Position numbers and translations under genes: made by a program
Notes under the pieces: model-generated
What the model was told of the DNA's origin: nothing
Databases searched by the model: none
What the model saw: the letters and a program-made list of their open reading frames with translations, nothing else
Source: Notolepis coatsorum
Taxonomy: Eukaryota; Chordata; Actinopteri; Aulopiformes; Paralepididae
Length of the DNA: 64,000 nt
Assembly (NCBI GenBank): GCA_963971535.1
Contig: OZ020586.1
Location: 70,712,048-70,776,047, forward strand
Direction of reading: 5' to 3'
Shown here: positions 34,560 to 47,112 of the stretch, piece by piece
Layout: each line of letters opens with the position of its first letter
Numbering within the stretch: position 1 is the stretch's first letter

Positions 34560-37105
34560 TGTGAGGATTGGTTCATTCCCCGCCACACGCTTCTTAAGGT
34601 ACTGTGATGATTGGTCCGTTGCCTAACGCACACTTCTAGGCAGGCCTGTACACTGCGATGATATGATCGCGAATTGCCCCTTTAATTGGCCGTTGCGATT
34701 GGTAAATATTATCTGGGGGCGGGCTTGCGAGTAGTGCTTTCAAGCCTTGCATTCGCATTTCACTCCTAAATTATCCAAGGCGTGTGATGACGCCACTCAC
34801 GCGAGCTGTCAGTGCGACACAATGTCGTGGTGCTATGAAAGAATCTGTCGGCAATGAATGAACTTACTGCGATCACAGATAGCCTGAGTGAAAAAAAAGA
34901 TTTGCGTGTGGAGTGAATCTAGGTCACGCTATATACTTGGTACTTGTAGTCTATCGTGCGATTAAAGACCATGTCCCTATCTGCGTAGTCTATACATCCA
35001 ACACCAAATCCCATAATTCCTAGCAAAACGAAACTGAATGTGGCCTCTCTTCCTTTCAATATGGACTATTGCATCGCCAAAGAAGCACCTCATTTCAATA
35101 CATTTAAGATACAAATTTTGCTCTGCAAGAACAACGGAGTGGATATCAGTCCATCTTATGACAACCACGTCCGATGTGGAGAGATGATAAGATGATGATG
35201 ATTGACGTGATGATGTGATGATTGATTGACGGGGACACGGACACTTCTAACGTTCAGGTTCAGCCATGCATTAGGTGAGTAGTAGTAGCCCACTATTAGG
35301 ACGTGAAATACTATCTACTTAAATTTATAAAATATCAACCTATCTATCTATCTATCTAATAATGAGACAATATGCAAATAAGATAATACTAATAATTGTC
35401 ACGGTGTCCCCTTATATGAAATGAAAGTGGCTTGCAACTTTACTGGCTGTCACAAACTGTTTATTTCTCGTTTAGCATAGTATTACATTCCACTTCTATA
35501 AACAATCAAAGTCCTACCGTAAGAGCCTCATACGGGTCAATTAAACCTTTTTGATTAGTCTTTCCTTCGAGCTAAGTTGGACTGAACATTTCACTGTCAA
35601 AAGCGCAAATGTAAATAAGGTTGCGTCGCAACACGGTTTTCAAAATAAAGGTCACATATACAAATACCTCTCAATTCTTACTAAAAAAAGTCCCGGATAT
35701 ACATAAACATTAATTGGCATAGATCTCTATAAACGGCCCAACACATTGATCACTTTAGGCACACACTGAAACCAGTAACATCACAAATATGAAGCAGGTA
35801 ATTACCCATACAAATAATAAACCTTTCATGGGGTTATTTACAATAATAATTCATTTGATTTCTAAAGCACTTTTCATTGTGAAACAAATGTATGCAGAGT
35901 TTCTTGTCCTCCTGATTAATGCAATGGTGTGTGTGTGTTGTGGTGATCTCATTCAAGGAGCACTACACAAGCGCGCGCACACACACACACACACACACAG
36001 TTTGTTGTTTTTGTTCTATTAGTGATTTACACACTTTCTCGGTTGGTTCATTATAAAAGATACAAACCTGAAAACAAACGCACTTAAATGTTAAATAAAA
36101 GGACCACAGTAATGAGGCAGGAGGAACATATTTTTTTAATAATGGTAAAATTGTTATTTAAAAATTTGCCCCTAAAAATTTTTTTTTGCCCCTAAATGTC
36201 TCATTTAGGGGCAAGTGTGCCCCTAGTGAAAAAGCTTAGCGTACAGCCCTGCTTCTAGGTCAAGTATCAATTACCATCACGCACCTGATGTGTGTTCTAA
36301 TCAGCGCTCCAGAGGCTTCATATACTCGGACCTTCTGTCATTCGATGTCGGGTCGTTTTGAGTACTACTGCTTTGAATACTTCTGTTTCTGCCTGTTGTT
36401 CCCGTTGCTGTGCCTCGTCTACTCTCCCTCCAGGACATCTGTGGATTGCCGCTGGTGAAGACCTTGTCCCCCCGTTTTGAGCTGCGCCTCGTTTACCCGC
36501 TTTACTCTTGCGCTTTGGTGAGTTTGAACCAAACCCCTTTTTGGACTATTCTGTTGTGTGTTTTGAAGAACACTGAAGAGTTCTATTTTTGCTTACACTT
36601 GACTCAGCTAAGTTGTGTGTTAAAGGAGACACTGAAGATTATCATTTTGCTTGCACTGGACTCAGCTGGGGTGTGTGTTTAGAAGAGACACTGAAGATTA
36701 TCGTTTTTGTTTTGCACTGACCCTCAGCTAAATTGTGTGTTGTGGTGAACACTGAAGATATCGTTTTGTTTGTTCTGGACTCAGCTAAGGGAGGAGGAGA
36801 CCGCACTGCCTCTGTGTGATGTGGACTGTTATTGATCTCTCTCTCTCTCTCTCTCTCTCTCTTTTCCACCTCGAGTTGAAGCTGGGAGTATCTGCAGAGC
36901 CGCTTCGGCGTCAACACCGTTTCCCCACCTCGAACACCAAGAGGATCTGCAGAGCCACAGATAACTCTGCTGAAGGCAGTCTCCCTTTGTTTCAAGATTG
37001 TTACTTGCTCCTTTTTGACTCTGAAAATAAATACGCCCTAGTATTTGGCTAACTCTGAACTACCTGTCTGTGCCGTGCGTTTGAGGTCGGTTTCAAACCC
37101 TAACA
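34560..37105 (+). mobile_element. Solo LTR in the satellite, interrupted by a hAT
   Basis: 5-bp TSD GTAAC at 34555-34559 and 37106-37110. It starts TGTGAGGATTGG and ends AAACCCTAACA. AATAAA lies at 37026-37031, about 75 bases before the end, placing it on the plus strand. It contains four ~57-bp repeats with 'gacactgaagattatc' (36555-36790) and a (CT)n. The net LTR is about 927 bases. No coding region. Confidence 0.75.
34641..36251. mobile_element. hAT-type transposon nested in the solo LTR
   Basis: 8-bp TSD CTTCTAGG at 34633-34640 and 36252-36259. Ends CAGGCCTGTACACT and, inward from the right, CAGGGCTGTACGCT. A 'gcccctaaa' palindrome-like cluster lies near the right end (36170-36230). It includes (CA)n at 35972-35999. 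No transposase frame. Confidence 0.9.
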
Positions 37106-37212
37106 GTAACTAGACTAACTGTGTGGTGATGTGATTCATTAATAGTTTATATATTGCATAGTAACTGTGTGGTGATGTGATTAATTAATAGTTTACATAT
37201 TGCATAGTAACC

Positions 37213-38430
37213 AGTGCTGTACATTTGCATTTGTCTCATCAATATTTGAGCGAGTTTGTGAGGGGCGCCCTATACGCTTCAAAAGGGACAGTGAGGAAAA
37301 GTGCACCTGTGGTGGAGAGAGCGAGACTTCAGCAAAGTATATTTATATTGAACGTGTGCTTCTCAGTGTTTTAGCCTGTATGAAACGATTATTAAGTTGT
37401 CATAATTTGTTAAATAGATCAGATTTTGTTCAATATTGCTTTGAAGCCGGAGATTTTTTAATTATCAAGTCAAGATGACATGCTGGCCAGTTTGCTCTGC
37501 TGTCTGAGGGTGGGAGATATGAAATGCTGTTTGCTCGTCATCTAAAAACGTGAACATAAATTAACAGGTTATGAGTAATACAAACGTTTTGGATTGATTT
37601 TAGAAAATAACAAAAGTTTTACAGAGTAAATTCAGTTTTCTTGCTCTGTGAGGAACACTGCTGGTCGCTTCTGTCACTCTGTATGGAAACTAAAGGAGAA
37701 CTACACCCAATTTCAGAAAATGAAAACTCTCACCCAAATCATAAAGAATCCTTGACTACTAAAACTCAAACTTGTGATGTCATCAAAGTCTGAAGCTGCT
37801 CCATAGACAATGCATTGGGAAATATGTTATAGGTGAATGTTCTGAGTTCATACATACATTTTCTGTTTCAGAACTGAAAATACTACTATAGAATAAAGCT
37901 AATTCGGATATAAAAACAATAGCAAATGTTCTATTGGTCCACAGAATATGTCAATGGAGGGTAGTCTGCTCCCGGCTGCCCTTGGGGGATGGGACGGCGG
38001 GATGGGTCAAGTGCAGAGACTCAATCGCATCGGCGACCCAACAAAAAATTGCGTGTGTGTGTGTTCCTGTGTCTGTGTGTGTGCCGCCCCTCGCATGTGT
38101 GTGTCACTGCATGCCGAATAAAGACTTCTTCAAAAGTCCAGTTATTATTATTATTATTCCCCTTCAATAGTTCAGTTGTAAGCTTTTCCATTTGCATTAT
38201 TGATTAGTGTTATATGTAGGCCTGTAGAAAACAGCATGCATAGTGTGAGAGAAGTACATTGAATACATCTTTTTAGCATGAAATTCTTGCTGTTTGAATG
38301 TTATAGGCTACTGTGGCGTATAGGTGTTATTAGCAGCTTTTCATTTAATATAATGTAACACCCTCTACTCCTCTTCTCTCTTCAGATTCACCATCAGCAG
38401 CTTTTTAATTCATTAGTGTTACACCCAGAA
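37213..38430. other. No gene recognised
   Basis: A 92-codon frame (37200-37478) has no recognisable domain. 37690-37800 resembles 22650-22800. 37934-38130 is GT-rich. A short (ATT)n lies at 38143-38157. Confidence 0.4.
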
Positions 38431-39785
38431 GATATATCTACAGCAGATCTCTCTACAGCAGACATATCTACAGCCGATATCTCTATATAGCAGGTATTTC
38501 AGCAGGTATCTCAGATATATGTATATATCTCAGATATATCTAGCAGGCATTTCTATAGCAGATATCTCTAAGGCAGACATCTCTACAGCCGATATCTCTA
38601 TAGCAGGTAATGTATCTCTACAGCATATACAGCAGGTAAGTATCTCTACAGCAGGTATCTCTCTATGGCAGGTATCTATACGGCAGGTATCTCTACAGCA
38701 GGTATCTCTACAGCAGGTATCTCTACAGCAAATATATCTACACAGCATATATCTACAGCAGATATCTCTACAGCAGACATCTCTACAGCAGGTATCTCTA
38801 CAGCAGGTATCTCTACAGCAGACATATCTACAGCAGGTATCTCTACAGCAGGTATCGCTACAGCAGACATCTCTACAGCAGGGATCTCTCTCAGATATAT
38901 CTACAGCAGGTATCTCTATGGCCGGTATCTCTACAGCAGACATCTCTACATCAGATATCCCTACAGTAGGTCTCTACAGCAGATATCTCTACAGCGGTAT
39001 CTCTACAGCAGATATATCAGGTCTATTTATAGCAGGTATCTCTACAGCAGACATCTCTACAGCAGGGATCTCTACAGCAGACATCTCTACAGCAGGGATC
39101 TCTACAGCAGGTATCTTTACAGCAGGGATCTCTACAGCAGGTATCTCTACAGCAGACATCTCTACAGCAGGGATCTCTACAGCAGACATCTCTACAGCAG
39201 GTATCTCTACAGCAGACATCTCTACAGCAGGGATCTCTACAGCAGACATCTCTACAGCAGGGATCTCTCTCAGATATATCTACATCAGATATACAGTAGG
39301 TATCTCTACATCTCTACAGCGGATATATCAGGTCTATTTATAGCAGGTATCTCTACAGCAGATCATCTCTACATCATTCAGATATATCTACAGCAGGTAT
39401 CTCTACAGCAGATCATATCTACAGCAGGTATCTCTACATCATTCAGATATATCTACAGCAGGTATCTCTACATCATTCAGATATATCTACAGCAGGTATC
39501 TCTACATCATTCAGATATATCTACAGCAGGTATCTCTACATCATTCAGATATATCTACAGCAGGTATCTCTACATCATTCAGATATATCTACAGCAGGTA
39601 TCTCTACATCATTCAGATATATCTACAGCAGGTATCGGTCTACATCATTCAGATATATCTACAGCAGACTCTCTCTACATCATTCAGATATATCTACAGC
39701 AGGTATCTCTGCAGGTATCTCTACAGCAGGTATCTCTACATCATTCAGATATATCTACATCAGTTATCTCTGCAGATATCTCCAA
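38431..39785 (+). repeat. Satellite with 15-bp and 34-bp units
   Basis: 38431-39360 is built from the 15-mer ATCTCTACAGCAGGT and its GAC-ending variant. From about 39366 a 34-bp higher unit adds 'atcattcagatatat'. Because 15 is divisible by three, very long open frames appear on both strands (274, 376 and 137 codons). They encode ISTAG/ISTAD-type repeats and are not genes. Confidence 0.93.
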
Positions 39786-41077
39786 TTTGATGTGAATTAC
39801 ATCAAAACGATCTGGAGGGATACACATTTAATCATTTCTCATTTTGCGTGAACTGCCCCTTTCAGTAGTATTTTAATTTAAAGGATAACTTCAACACCAC
39901 CAACACTACATGTAAACCACAATGCAAAATACATTGCATTTCAAATTCAATTCAGTGATAATTAAGTAGTGTAGTCTAGTCTACTGTAGACTAGTATAAC
40001 AACTGACCCTATGAAGACTATTTTAACATATACAAAAATAAACTATATGAATCTAAAAATTAAGTGTAGGGAATTAAATCAGGCAATTATTATTATAACC
40101 ATAATACAACCATGTGATGACTTTGATTAGTGGGAAAACAGGAAGAGATTAAACAGAACTGACCGCTCATCAATATGCCGCGCTTGGTGAAGCACCCGCC
40201 TATTTATGCTGTCGGTCCAACTTCACCCAGTCCAAAAATAGAACAGAACGGCCCGGGACGATTCACTCCTCCTGCCGGCATCCAGCCAAGTCCCGATGAT
40301 GTGACAGGTTTATCATCTTCAAAGCACAGAATAAACATTAGGTGAGTCAGAGTCAAGCCGAGCCAAGCGGGCTGCTACACAAGAGACTGTTCCGGCAAAG
40401 ACCGCATCTGCCCCCTCGGATACTGCTGGACGATCACAACAACAATCAACTCTCCTCTCCTCTCTCTCCTCTCTTCGCCTCTCCTTCAAACATTTAGGGA
40501 AATACCACTTCTCTACGCCGAGGAGGGGGGGGGGGGGGGGTGGAACAAACCAAAGAGAGCGGAGAGAGGAGAGGGATCGTCCCGATGGATAAATGAGACG
40601 TTCGTGTCGTCAGATGTGTATCAAAGACGGAAGTCGTGATGTGTATGTTAAATGTTTTAGCAGGGCCGGTCCTCTCAGATATCACATGTCAGACAGGATA
40701 AGAAGGCGGTTTATAAGGAGGCCAGGTTGTTTGTTCAAAGATGACCCACAACAGCCCTTTTGGCAAAGCGTATGTATGATGATTTATCTCGAACACAACA
40801 CACATGTAAAACGTAAACACAAATTAGTTTGTCTTCATCCATAGAAAAACAAACAAGGATGAGTTGGAGAAGGGGCAGAAGGAAGCACAGCTTATATAGT
40901 CCTGCCCATTTCTTACAATATCATATAATTTCAAATAAAATTAAGGGAGAGAAAATAATAATACATAATAAGGTTAAACAACAAGACGACCATTTTTGTT
41001 TAGAAGAAATCTCAATTTTCCTTATAGTTGCTCTCAGTGTTCCTCAATTAATTGATTAATTATTTATCAATCAATCA
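39786..41077. other. No gene; G run and retroelement-tail-like repeat
   Basis: A G run lies at about 40522-40540. 40770-40920 matches 25265-25450. Short frames have no recognisable product. Confidence 0.4.
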
Positions 41078-41224
<147 letters not shown>

Positions 41225-41539
41225 TGTAACTGTTCAATATTCAGTACAATGACATTTTGGTTTTTCAATCTCATTGCATTTTTTATTTATATATATTGGC
41301 TGCTTCCCTGAAGAGATTGCATATCTACTCTGGTTACCCCAATTGACCCATCACTGCCTACCTGTCAGTCTTCAGTAGTTGTAGAGAATATCAGCTAACT
41401 ACCCCACAGTCAAGTAACTAGTTTGCTACAATTTAGTTCATTTTAATGTTAATCTCGAAGAAAAAAAATTGTCACACTGGCCCCATGCATTTTTATACAT
41501 TTGAAAGCTTCATATTATTATTACAAAATGTATTTTTGG

Positions 41540-42236
41540 GCTTTTTGTATTTTTCACCCATCCCAATTTAGTTGTTATGCAAATTCCCTTCCTGGTCGTT
41601 GCACGCATTGCCCCACTGTCAGCCTGGGAGGTTCACGCTATTTCCCCCAGATCCCCTCCCTGCTGAACAGGCGCCCAGACCGACCAGTAGGAGTCGCAGT
41701 TTACAACGACCAGGACACATAGCTAACCAGAACGCGTCTATTCGAAAGGCAACCGGTTCATGCGTTTTGCTAATCTGATTGGCCACTGACGTTTCTGGTA
41801 ATGTGACATGTGCGCCCAATTGCATGACGCGCCCATTTCCGCGTCGACCAGCAGCAAACTACCTAACGCCTAGTTTATCACTGGTTAAGCTTAGGCGACT
41901 CTTTCGAAGTTGGTTAAGGTTAGAGTTTGGAATCAGGGCTGGCGTTCTATCGCCATGCTCTAAGACAAACTCTAACCTTAACCAACTTCGAAAGAGTGCC
42001 TAAGCTTAACCGGCAAAAGAACTTGCCGTCACACGATTGGTGCGACCAGAAACTGCAGTGGCCAATCAGAGCGCAAAACGCGAACCGGTTGCCTTTCGAA
42101 TAGACGCAACCAGGACACACAGCTAACACTGCCAATTGTGTATAGGGACGACTGACCAAGCCGGAGGTACCGTTGACAGCTGGATTCGATCCCAGAGTCC
42201 CTGCGGTGCTTAGTCCACTGTGCTACCCAGCCGCTC
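41540..42236 (-). mobile_element. tRNA-headed SINE, minus strand, split by a foldback element
   Basis: 42140-42236 read on the minus strand starts GGAGCGGCTGGGTAGCACAG and has B box GGGATCGAATCC. 41545-41580 ('ccatcccaatttagttgt') is the reverse complement of the family-A tail at 15355-15400. The element at 41734-42107 lies between. Confidence 0.65.
41734..42107. mobile_element. Mutator-like foldback element, short copy
   Basis: TIRs start GCGTCTATTCGAAAGGCAAC at both ends. The 9-bp flanks are AACCAGAAC (41725-41733) and AACCAGGAC (42108-42116), one mismatch. A second inner inverted repeat (about 41880-41930 with 41965-42013, core AACTTCGAAAGAG) makes nearly the whole element foldable. Its TIR shares AAAGGCAACC...TCTGATTGGCC with 46639-48067. 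Confidence 0.75.
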
Positions 42237-42588
42237 CAAAAGCTTCATGTATACTAATTTACTAATCTCCTTTCAATGAACAGAGGGCCACGCCCCCTCA
42301 ACATACTGAGAGCTGGCTGTGTTCAGAAAGGGTGCATTACATCACACGACGGAGTGTGTTATAGAAATTAGATCACGCCTATGGGTGGTTGTTAGGCCCG
42401 AGGCGCAGCCGAGCTTCGTGCGACAGTGTCCTTTTGCAGAAGCAGGTTGCTACAAAGCATGCCATCTAACAGTGAAGTTACCGGTTGTTATTTGATTGAT
42501 TGATTGATTGATTGATTGAAAATTGTATTAACAGATTGCAGAATGGGTACAATACAGTACTTAAGCATTACATCACGCGCAGGAGTGG

Positions 42589-42684
42589 TTTGTGAACAAT
42601 AAACCATGCCTAGGGGTGGTTGTTAGGCCCGAGGCGTAGCCGAGGGTCGTTAGACCCCCCTAGGCATGGTTTATTGTTCACAAA
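42589..42684. repeat. 28-bp perfect hairpin
   Basis: 42589-42616 and 42657-42684 are exact reverse complements (core AACAATAAACCATGCCTAGG). The 40-base loop is 'ggcccgaggcgtagccgagg'-containing. A half-copy of the loop motif lies at 42385-42415. Confidence 0.92.
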
Positions 42685-43067
42685 TCACGACTGCAAGTGG
42701 TGTAAAGCTTTTATACAACTGCCACATTCATCCAACCTTATTGCTATACAATAAACACACATTAATCAAAGATTTATTGAAAAAACCATCCACCAGAAAA
42801 AGTAGTTCCCACAACTACAAAAAAGACAATTTGCCTCCATGTGGAAGCAGCTCGGAAGTGCATCCAACCAACTAACACATCCAACTGTGTATTATTGGAA
42901 TGATTGAGAGAAGTTGCCTCATGTGGAAGCAGCTCGGAAGTGCATCCAACCAACTAACACATCCAACTGTGTATTATTGGAATGATTGATTGAAAATGTT
43001 ATTACCAGATGCAGAATGGGTACAATACAGTACGGCTCAATACACACAATTGTTAAGGGGATGCAGA

Positions 43068-43115
43068 CCTACTTTCTATAGAACTTCATTCTTAGATGCT
43101 TCTATAGAAAGTAGG
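43068..43115. repeat. 16-bp perfect hairpin
   Basis: CCTACTTTCTATAGAA (43068-43083) pairs exactly with 43100-43115 across a 16-base loop, inside MITE-derived sequence. Confidence 0.9.
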
Positions 43116-43309
43116 TAAAACAAATTAAAAAGTTTTCTTTTATTTTTTTAAACCTACTGTAGAGGGCCTAAACTTAACCAGTTGGAAACCAAGCGTACAG
43201 TAATAAAATTAGCAATCAATCAATCAATCAACTCAATAGGCCATGCTCACTTAAAACAGCGCAGCACCCAGCTCTCTCTCAGTCTGACTATCCCCCGCGT
43301 TGCAGACAG

Positions 43310-43310
<1 letters not shown>

Positions 43311-43394
<84 letters not shown>
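43311..43394. repeat. (GT)n microsatellite
   Basis: About 42 GT units. Confidence 0.98.
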
Positions 43395-43396
<2 letters not shown>

Positions 43397-43481
43397 GGAC
43401 AGTGTGAGAGTGAGGGCTGCAGTCAGAGAGAAGGAAAAAGAAATTGAAAAAAAAATTGAAAATTAATCAATCAATCAATCC

Positions 43482-43780
43482 GCGATTTTTCTTTTGTTAC
43501 ACAATGATTCAAGACCCATCAATTACATCATCCAACATTGTTTAAAGGACTAAGACATTCGCTGTGACAGAATCGCTTGATATTTAGTCGCTTAGTCGCT
43601 ATCAACATATCCATTTGTAAAGATTATTGTCCGCCATCTTGTGATCCGGCGGAGTGATGTGATGTGATTCGGTTGTGGGCGGGTCCTGGGCCAGCAGCGT
43701 GGAATTGTGAAGAATAAACACGTGTAAAATGACTGTTTCAGCCAATCAGAATCGAGAAATTTGCATGCCGTTGTATAAAG
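43482..43780 (+). repeat. Duplicated block, also at 45206-45524
   Basis: Shared landmarks in order: 'aaagattattgtccgccatc', 'attcggttgtgggcgggt', 'tttcagccaatcagaatc' and 'gaaatttgcatgcc'. The copies are diverged with indels. No coding frame. Confidence 0.8.
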
Positions 43781-43797
43781 CTCAATACACACAATTG

Positions 43798-44759
43798 TTA
43801 ACACTTTAACTGCCGGAAGACGCTTTTAGGCGTCCTTCCCCGCCATGCTCAAGTTGCCGAAGATGCCGTAACTCGTCTTTGATATCAATATTTCAAAAAT
43901 CTGTGATCGGAATCATATTTCCTTTCCGGGGGCCCTGAGACACAAGTGTGATCTCCTCTCAATCCTCTAGCGGTTCAAGACCGCCATCTGGTGGCCGATC
44001 GGCAGATCGAAAAAACGGATGTTACCTTTAACCCGGTAGGACTCACTCCATATGGGGTCCGGGCACTCGCTAGTGTTAGAGAGACTCAGTCTTCACACAG
44101 TGAACATCGATCGCTGCAAATAACTCGAAAAAACAACATGATTTGGACGTATATATTACTATACAACCTGGAAATGGACCGGATATTTCTATATCCCATA
44201 ATAGGAAAATGTCTGTTCCACGCTCATCGCCCAACGGCGCGAGGAAGAAACGGTAAGATTCAGCGTTATTTTTCAATGTCTCCTATACTAACTGATCCGA
44301 TGAACATTTGACCCACATTAGATGAATGGTATAACGCTGCCCACGGAATTATAAACGCCCCCTCGGCCATCCGGTCAACATCAGATTACGTGTAGTAACT
44401 TCCAGAAGTCCGTCCAGTTGGATTTTTTTATATCGCGCCGATTGCTATCAAACTGTATTTGATCATCAATATAATGCATTTGGGGCTATAAATCACGTTC
44501 TGGAGAAAGCTGCAGAAAGAGATGAAAACATACTTATACTTTAGATCATATTTTAGTATGAATATGTGAATGAAAAAGTTTAACGTTGCTTCACCCTGAA
44601 CAATACATATAGGACATTGAATGGGCCCTAATAATGGCAATTTAGCAATAGAATTTAAAAAGTTATAGCCCTGCAAAGAAGGGGAATTTCTCCATAGACA
44701 AATAGAGCCGGCAACCTATGGTATATCATGAATTTAGCCTTAGGCAATCAAAGTGTTAA
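43798..44759. mobile_element. piggyBac-like non-autonomous element, copy 2
   Basis: TTAA at 43798-43801 and 44756-44759, with ends CACTTTAACTGCC and CAATCAAAGTG. It splits 'tacacacaattg' from 'ggggatgcagaccagag', a junction that is continuous as 'acacaattgttaaggggatg' at about 44993-45013. It is homologous throughout to 20844-21790. Confidence 0.93.
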
Positions 44760-45125
44760 GGGGATGCAGACCAGAGAAAGACTTTCGTCTTGTTTACATC
44801 AGGGTCCCCCATTTTCAATGCATCATTCATAACATATATGACATACAGATAGACAGTGCTACATCTATACATAGGTTGCTACAAAGCATGCCATCTAACA
44901 GTGAAGTTAGCGGTTGTTATTTGATTGATTGATTGATTGATTGAACATTTTATTAACAGATTGCAGAATGGGTACAATACAGTTCAGCTCAATACACACA
45001 ATTGTTAAGGGGATGCAGACCAGAGAAAGACCTTCGTCTTGTTTACATCAGGGTCCCCCATTTTCAATGCATCATAACATATATGACATACAGATAGACA
45101 GTGCTACATCTATACATAGGTTGCT
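44760..45125. repeat. MITE fragments in tandem
   Basis: Two copies of a block running 'gatgcagaccagagaaaga', GTTTACATCAGGGTCCCCC, 'catatatgacatacagatag' and 'gtgctacatctatacatagg', separated by (ATTG)n and 'ttgcagaatgggtacaatac'. The block matches the right half of 4159-5167. Confidence 0.8.
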
Positions 45126-45521
45126 TATTTGATTGATTGATTGATTGAAAATTGTATTAACAGGAGAGGGAGGTTCTACAACGAATGCCATCTAACAACA
45201 TATTTCCCGCGATTTATATTTTGTTTCACAATGAGTCATGACCAACCAATTACATAATCCAAGAGTAAGCAACTAACACATTCCATGTGACTTTATCGTT
45301 TTTGAATGAGTCATTATGATGATATCAATACATCCATTCATAAAGATTATTGTCCGCCATCTTGGTTTCATTCATAAAAACACAAACGGTGGAGTGATTC
45401 GGAAAAAAAATTATTCGGTTGTGGGCGGGTTCTGGGATCACGTGGAGTGTGTTATGAGAAATAACGTCTGAAAGAAGTGTTTCAGCCAATCAGAATCAAG
45501 AAATTTGCATGCCATTGTATA

Positions 45522-45690
45522 ATAAGCCACACCCCATCAACACACTGAGAGCTGACTGTGTTCAGAGAGGGTGCACTAAGCCACGCCCCATCAACACACT
45601 GAGAGCTGACTGTGTTCAGAGATGGTGCACTAAGCCACGCCCCATCAACACACTGAGAGCTGACTGTGTTCAGATAGGGTCCAAATCAGT
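45522..45690 (+). repeat. ~54-bp tandem repeat, three units
   Basis: Units read 'aagccacgccccatcaacac' then 'actgagagctgactgtgttc'. Since 54 is divisible by three it leaves a spurious 73-codon frame. Confidence 0.9.
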
Positions 45691-46296
45691 TATACCAAAT
45701 CAAATGATACATCTGAAGCTGAAAGAATGACACTCCTGACATTAACATTCAACAATAAGTGTTGTAGCCAATTTAATGATTTTCTGCCTTTATGTTACTG
45801 TATGAAGGCACTGTGTCATCATGAAAGTGTTGACCAATTAGCAGGCAGTGGGCTCAGGAGGCGGGGCTCATGTGCGCTTAGGTGCAGTCTATATGTATGG
45901 GTTCACAGGTGTGCAGCGGCAGGGAATTTGGGTAATTATCACAGGGAAGCCACACTATCTTTTTACCGTGCTCGTTTGTTTGTTTTCAGTTACATTGAGT
46001 CACTTTTTGAGTTTATTTTGTATGCTTATATTTGTCCACACCGCAAGTAGTAATAAAAACTCTCAACAGTAACCAAGGAGAAGACATCATTTTATTATCA
46101 ACAAGCATCACGCGTAGGAAAGAGCTTCACCCAGTATTCCCTCACTGGCAACATTTCTTGTTACTGTAGGTTGCCCTTACAATAAGCTTTCTCTGATTAA
46201 ATTAACATCATTGTACCGGTTCTTTAGCACATTTCTTTTCTCAATCTGCATGTATCGAGGGCAGATGTGCCGAGTGTGTCTTGACTGCTCCACATT
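45691..46296. other. No gene recognised
   Basis: A 107-codon frame (45727-46050) has no recognisable domain. AATAAA at about 46054 lies in unassigned DNA. Confidence 0.4.
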
Positions 46297-46505
46297 TATA
46301 TTTACATTTAGTAATTTAGCTGATGCTTTTATCCAAAGTGACTTACAAGTTCTGTACAACAAGTCAGCAGGAAGGGTACAACTCTGGCAGCTAAGGGGAA
46401 GTAACATTGTTCGTGTTGAACTTGAGTGCCACAGTCTTGAGTGCATATAGTATAGACATGTTAGCATAGTAGGTAGTAATATACAGTAGGCACAGTAGAT
46501 TTGTT
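46297..46505 (-). mobile_element. L2 LINE 3' UTR fragment
   Basis: The reverse complement of the fish L2 tail ('tagctgatgcttttatccaa'), followed by the UTR as at 18970-19020 ('cttgagtgccacagtcttga'). Confidence 0.75.
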
Positions 46506-46835
46506 AGTAGATTTAGCCCCAGGAAGCTTCAGTCAGTATGTTCTTCCTGTGCCCTAGGACAGTTCAGTCAGTATGCTCTTCCTGTGCCTTAATTAGGACA
46601 GTTCAGTCAGTATGTTCTTCCTGTGCCCCAGCCAGGACGCGTGAATATTAAAGGCAACCAACTTGTGTTCAGCTTTTCTCTGATTGGCCGCGCCCCCCCC
46701 CCCCCCCCACGCGCAGGCAAGCGCAGTCGTCCCACGTCCCAAATGAAATCCAAGGAGCGCAAGCGAGCGGCAGCGCGGGCAACCAACTTGTGTACCATGG
46801 GCTGCTGTTCCAACGCACTTGTGTTGGGCTGCTGT

Positions 46836-47112
46836 TTCACTCGTGTATAAACAAAGCCCATACAGTTATGAAATGCGCTGAACTAGAACGCGTAACGTTA
46901 TTATGTTTCGCGTTTTTAACAACCAACTACCAGATTCACTCGTGTATAAACAAAGCCCATACAGTTATGAAATGCGCTGAACTAGAAAGCGTAACGTTAT
47001 TATGTTTCGCGTTTTTAACAACCAACTACCAGATTCACTCGTGTATAAACAAAGCCCATACAGTTATGAAATGCGCTGAACTAGAAAGCGTAACGTTATT
47101 ATGTTTCGCGTT
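46836..47112 (+). repeat. 99-bp tandem repeat, nearly three units
   Basis: Units start at 46836, 46935 and 47034 with 'ttcactcgtgtataaacaaa'. The 109-codon frame is produced by the 33-codon period. Confidence 0.95.

Larger units (their letters stand above)
33451..37212 (+). repeat. ~55-60 bp satellite array, split twice
   Basis: Units built on 'attaatagtttatatattgc', 'atagtaactagactaa' and 'tgtgaggtgatgtg' occupy 33451-33515, 34082-34559 and 37106-37212. The gaps are exactly a hAT (33516-34081) and a solo LTR (34560-37105), so this was one continuous array. Confidence 0.85.
42361..43300. repeat. Composite of MITE fragments and short hairpins
   Basis: Contains (ATTG)n at 42493-42520, MITE pieces matching 4890-4990 ('cagaatgggtacaatacag') at 42535 and 43013, an ~83-bp tandem duplication (about 42830-42990), and two hairpins annotated separately. 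Confidence 0.6.

Noticed and set aside
38431-39785. CRISPR-like array
   Set aside because: No unique spacers; it is a simple satellite in a eukaryotic genome.
38519-39795. Long plus- and minus-strand frames (up to 376 codons)
   Set aside because: They are translations of a 15/34-bp satellite; no start context, domain or splice structure.
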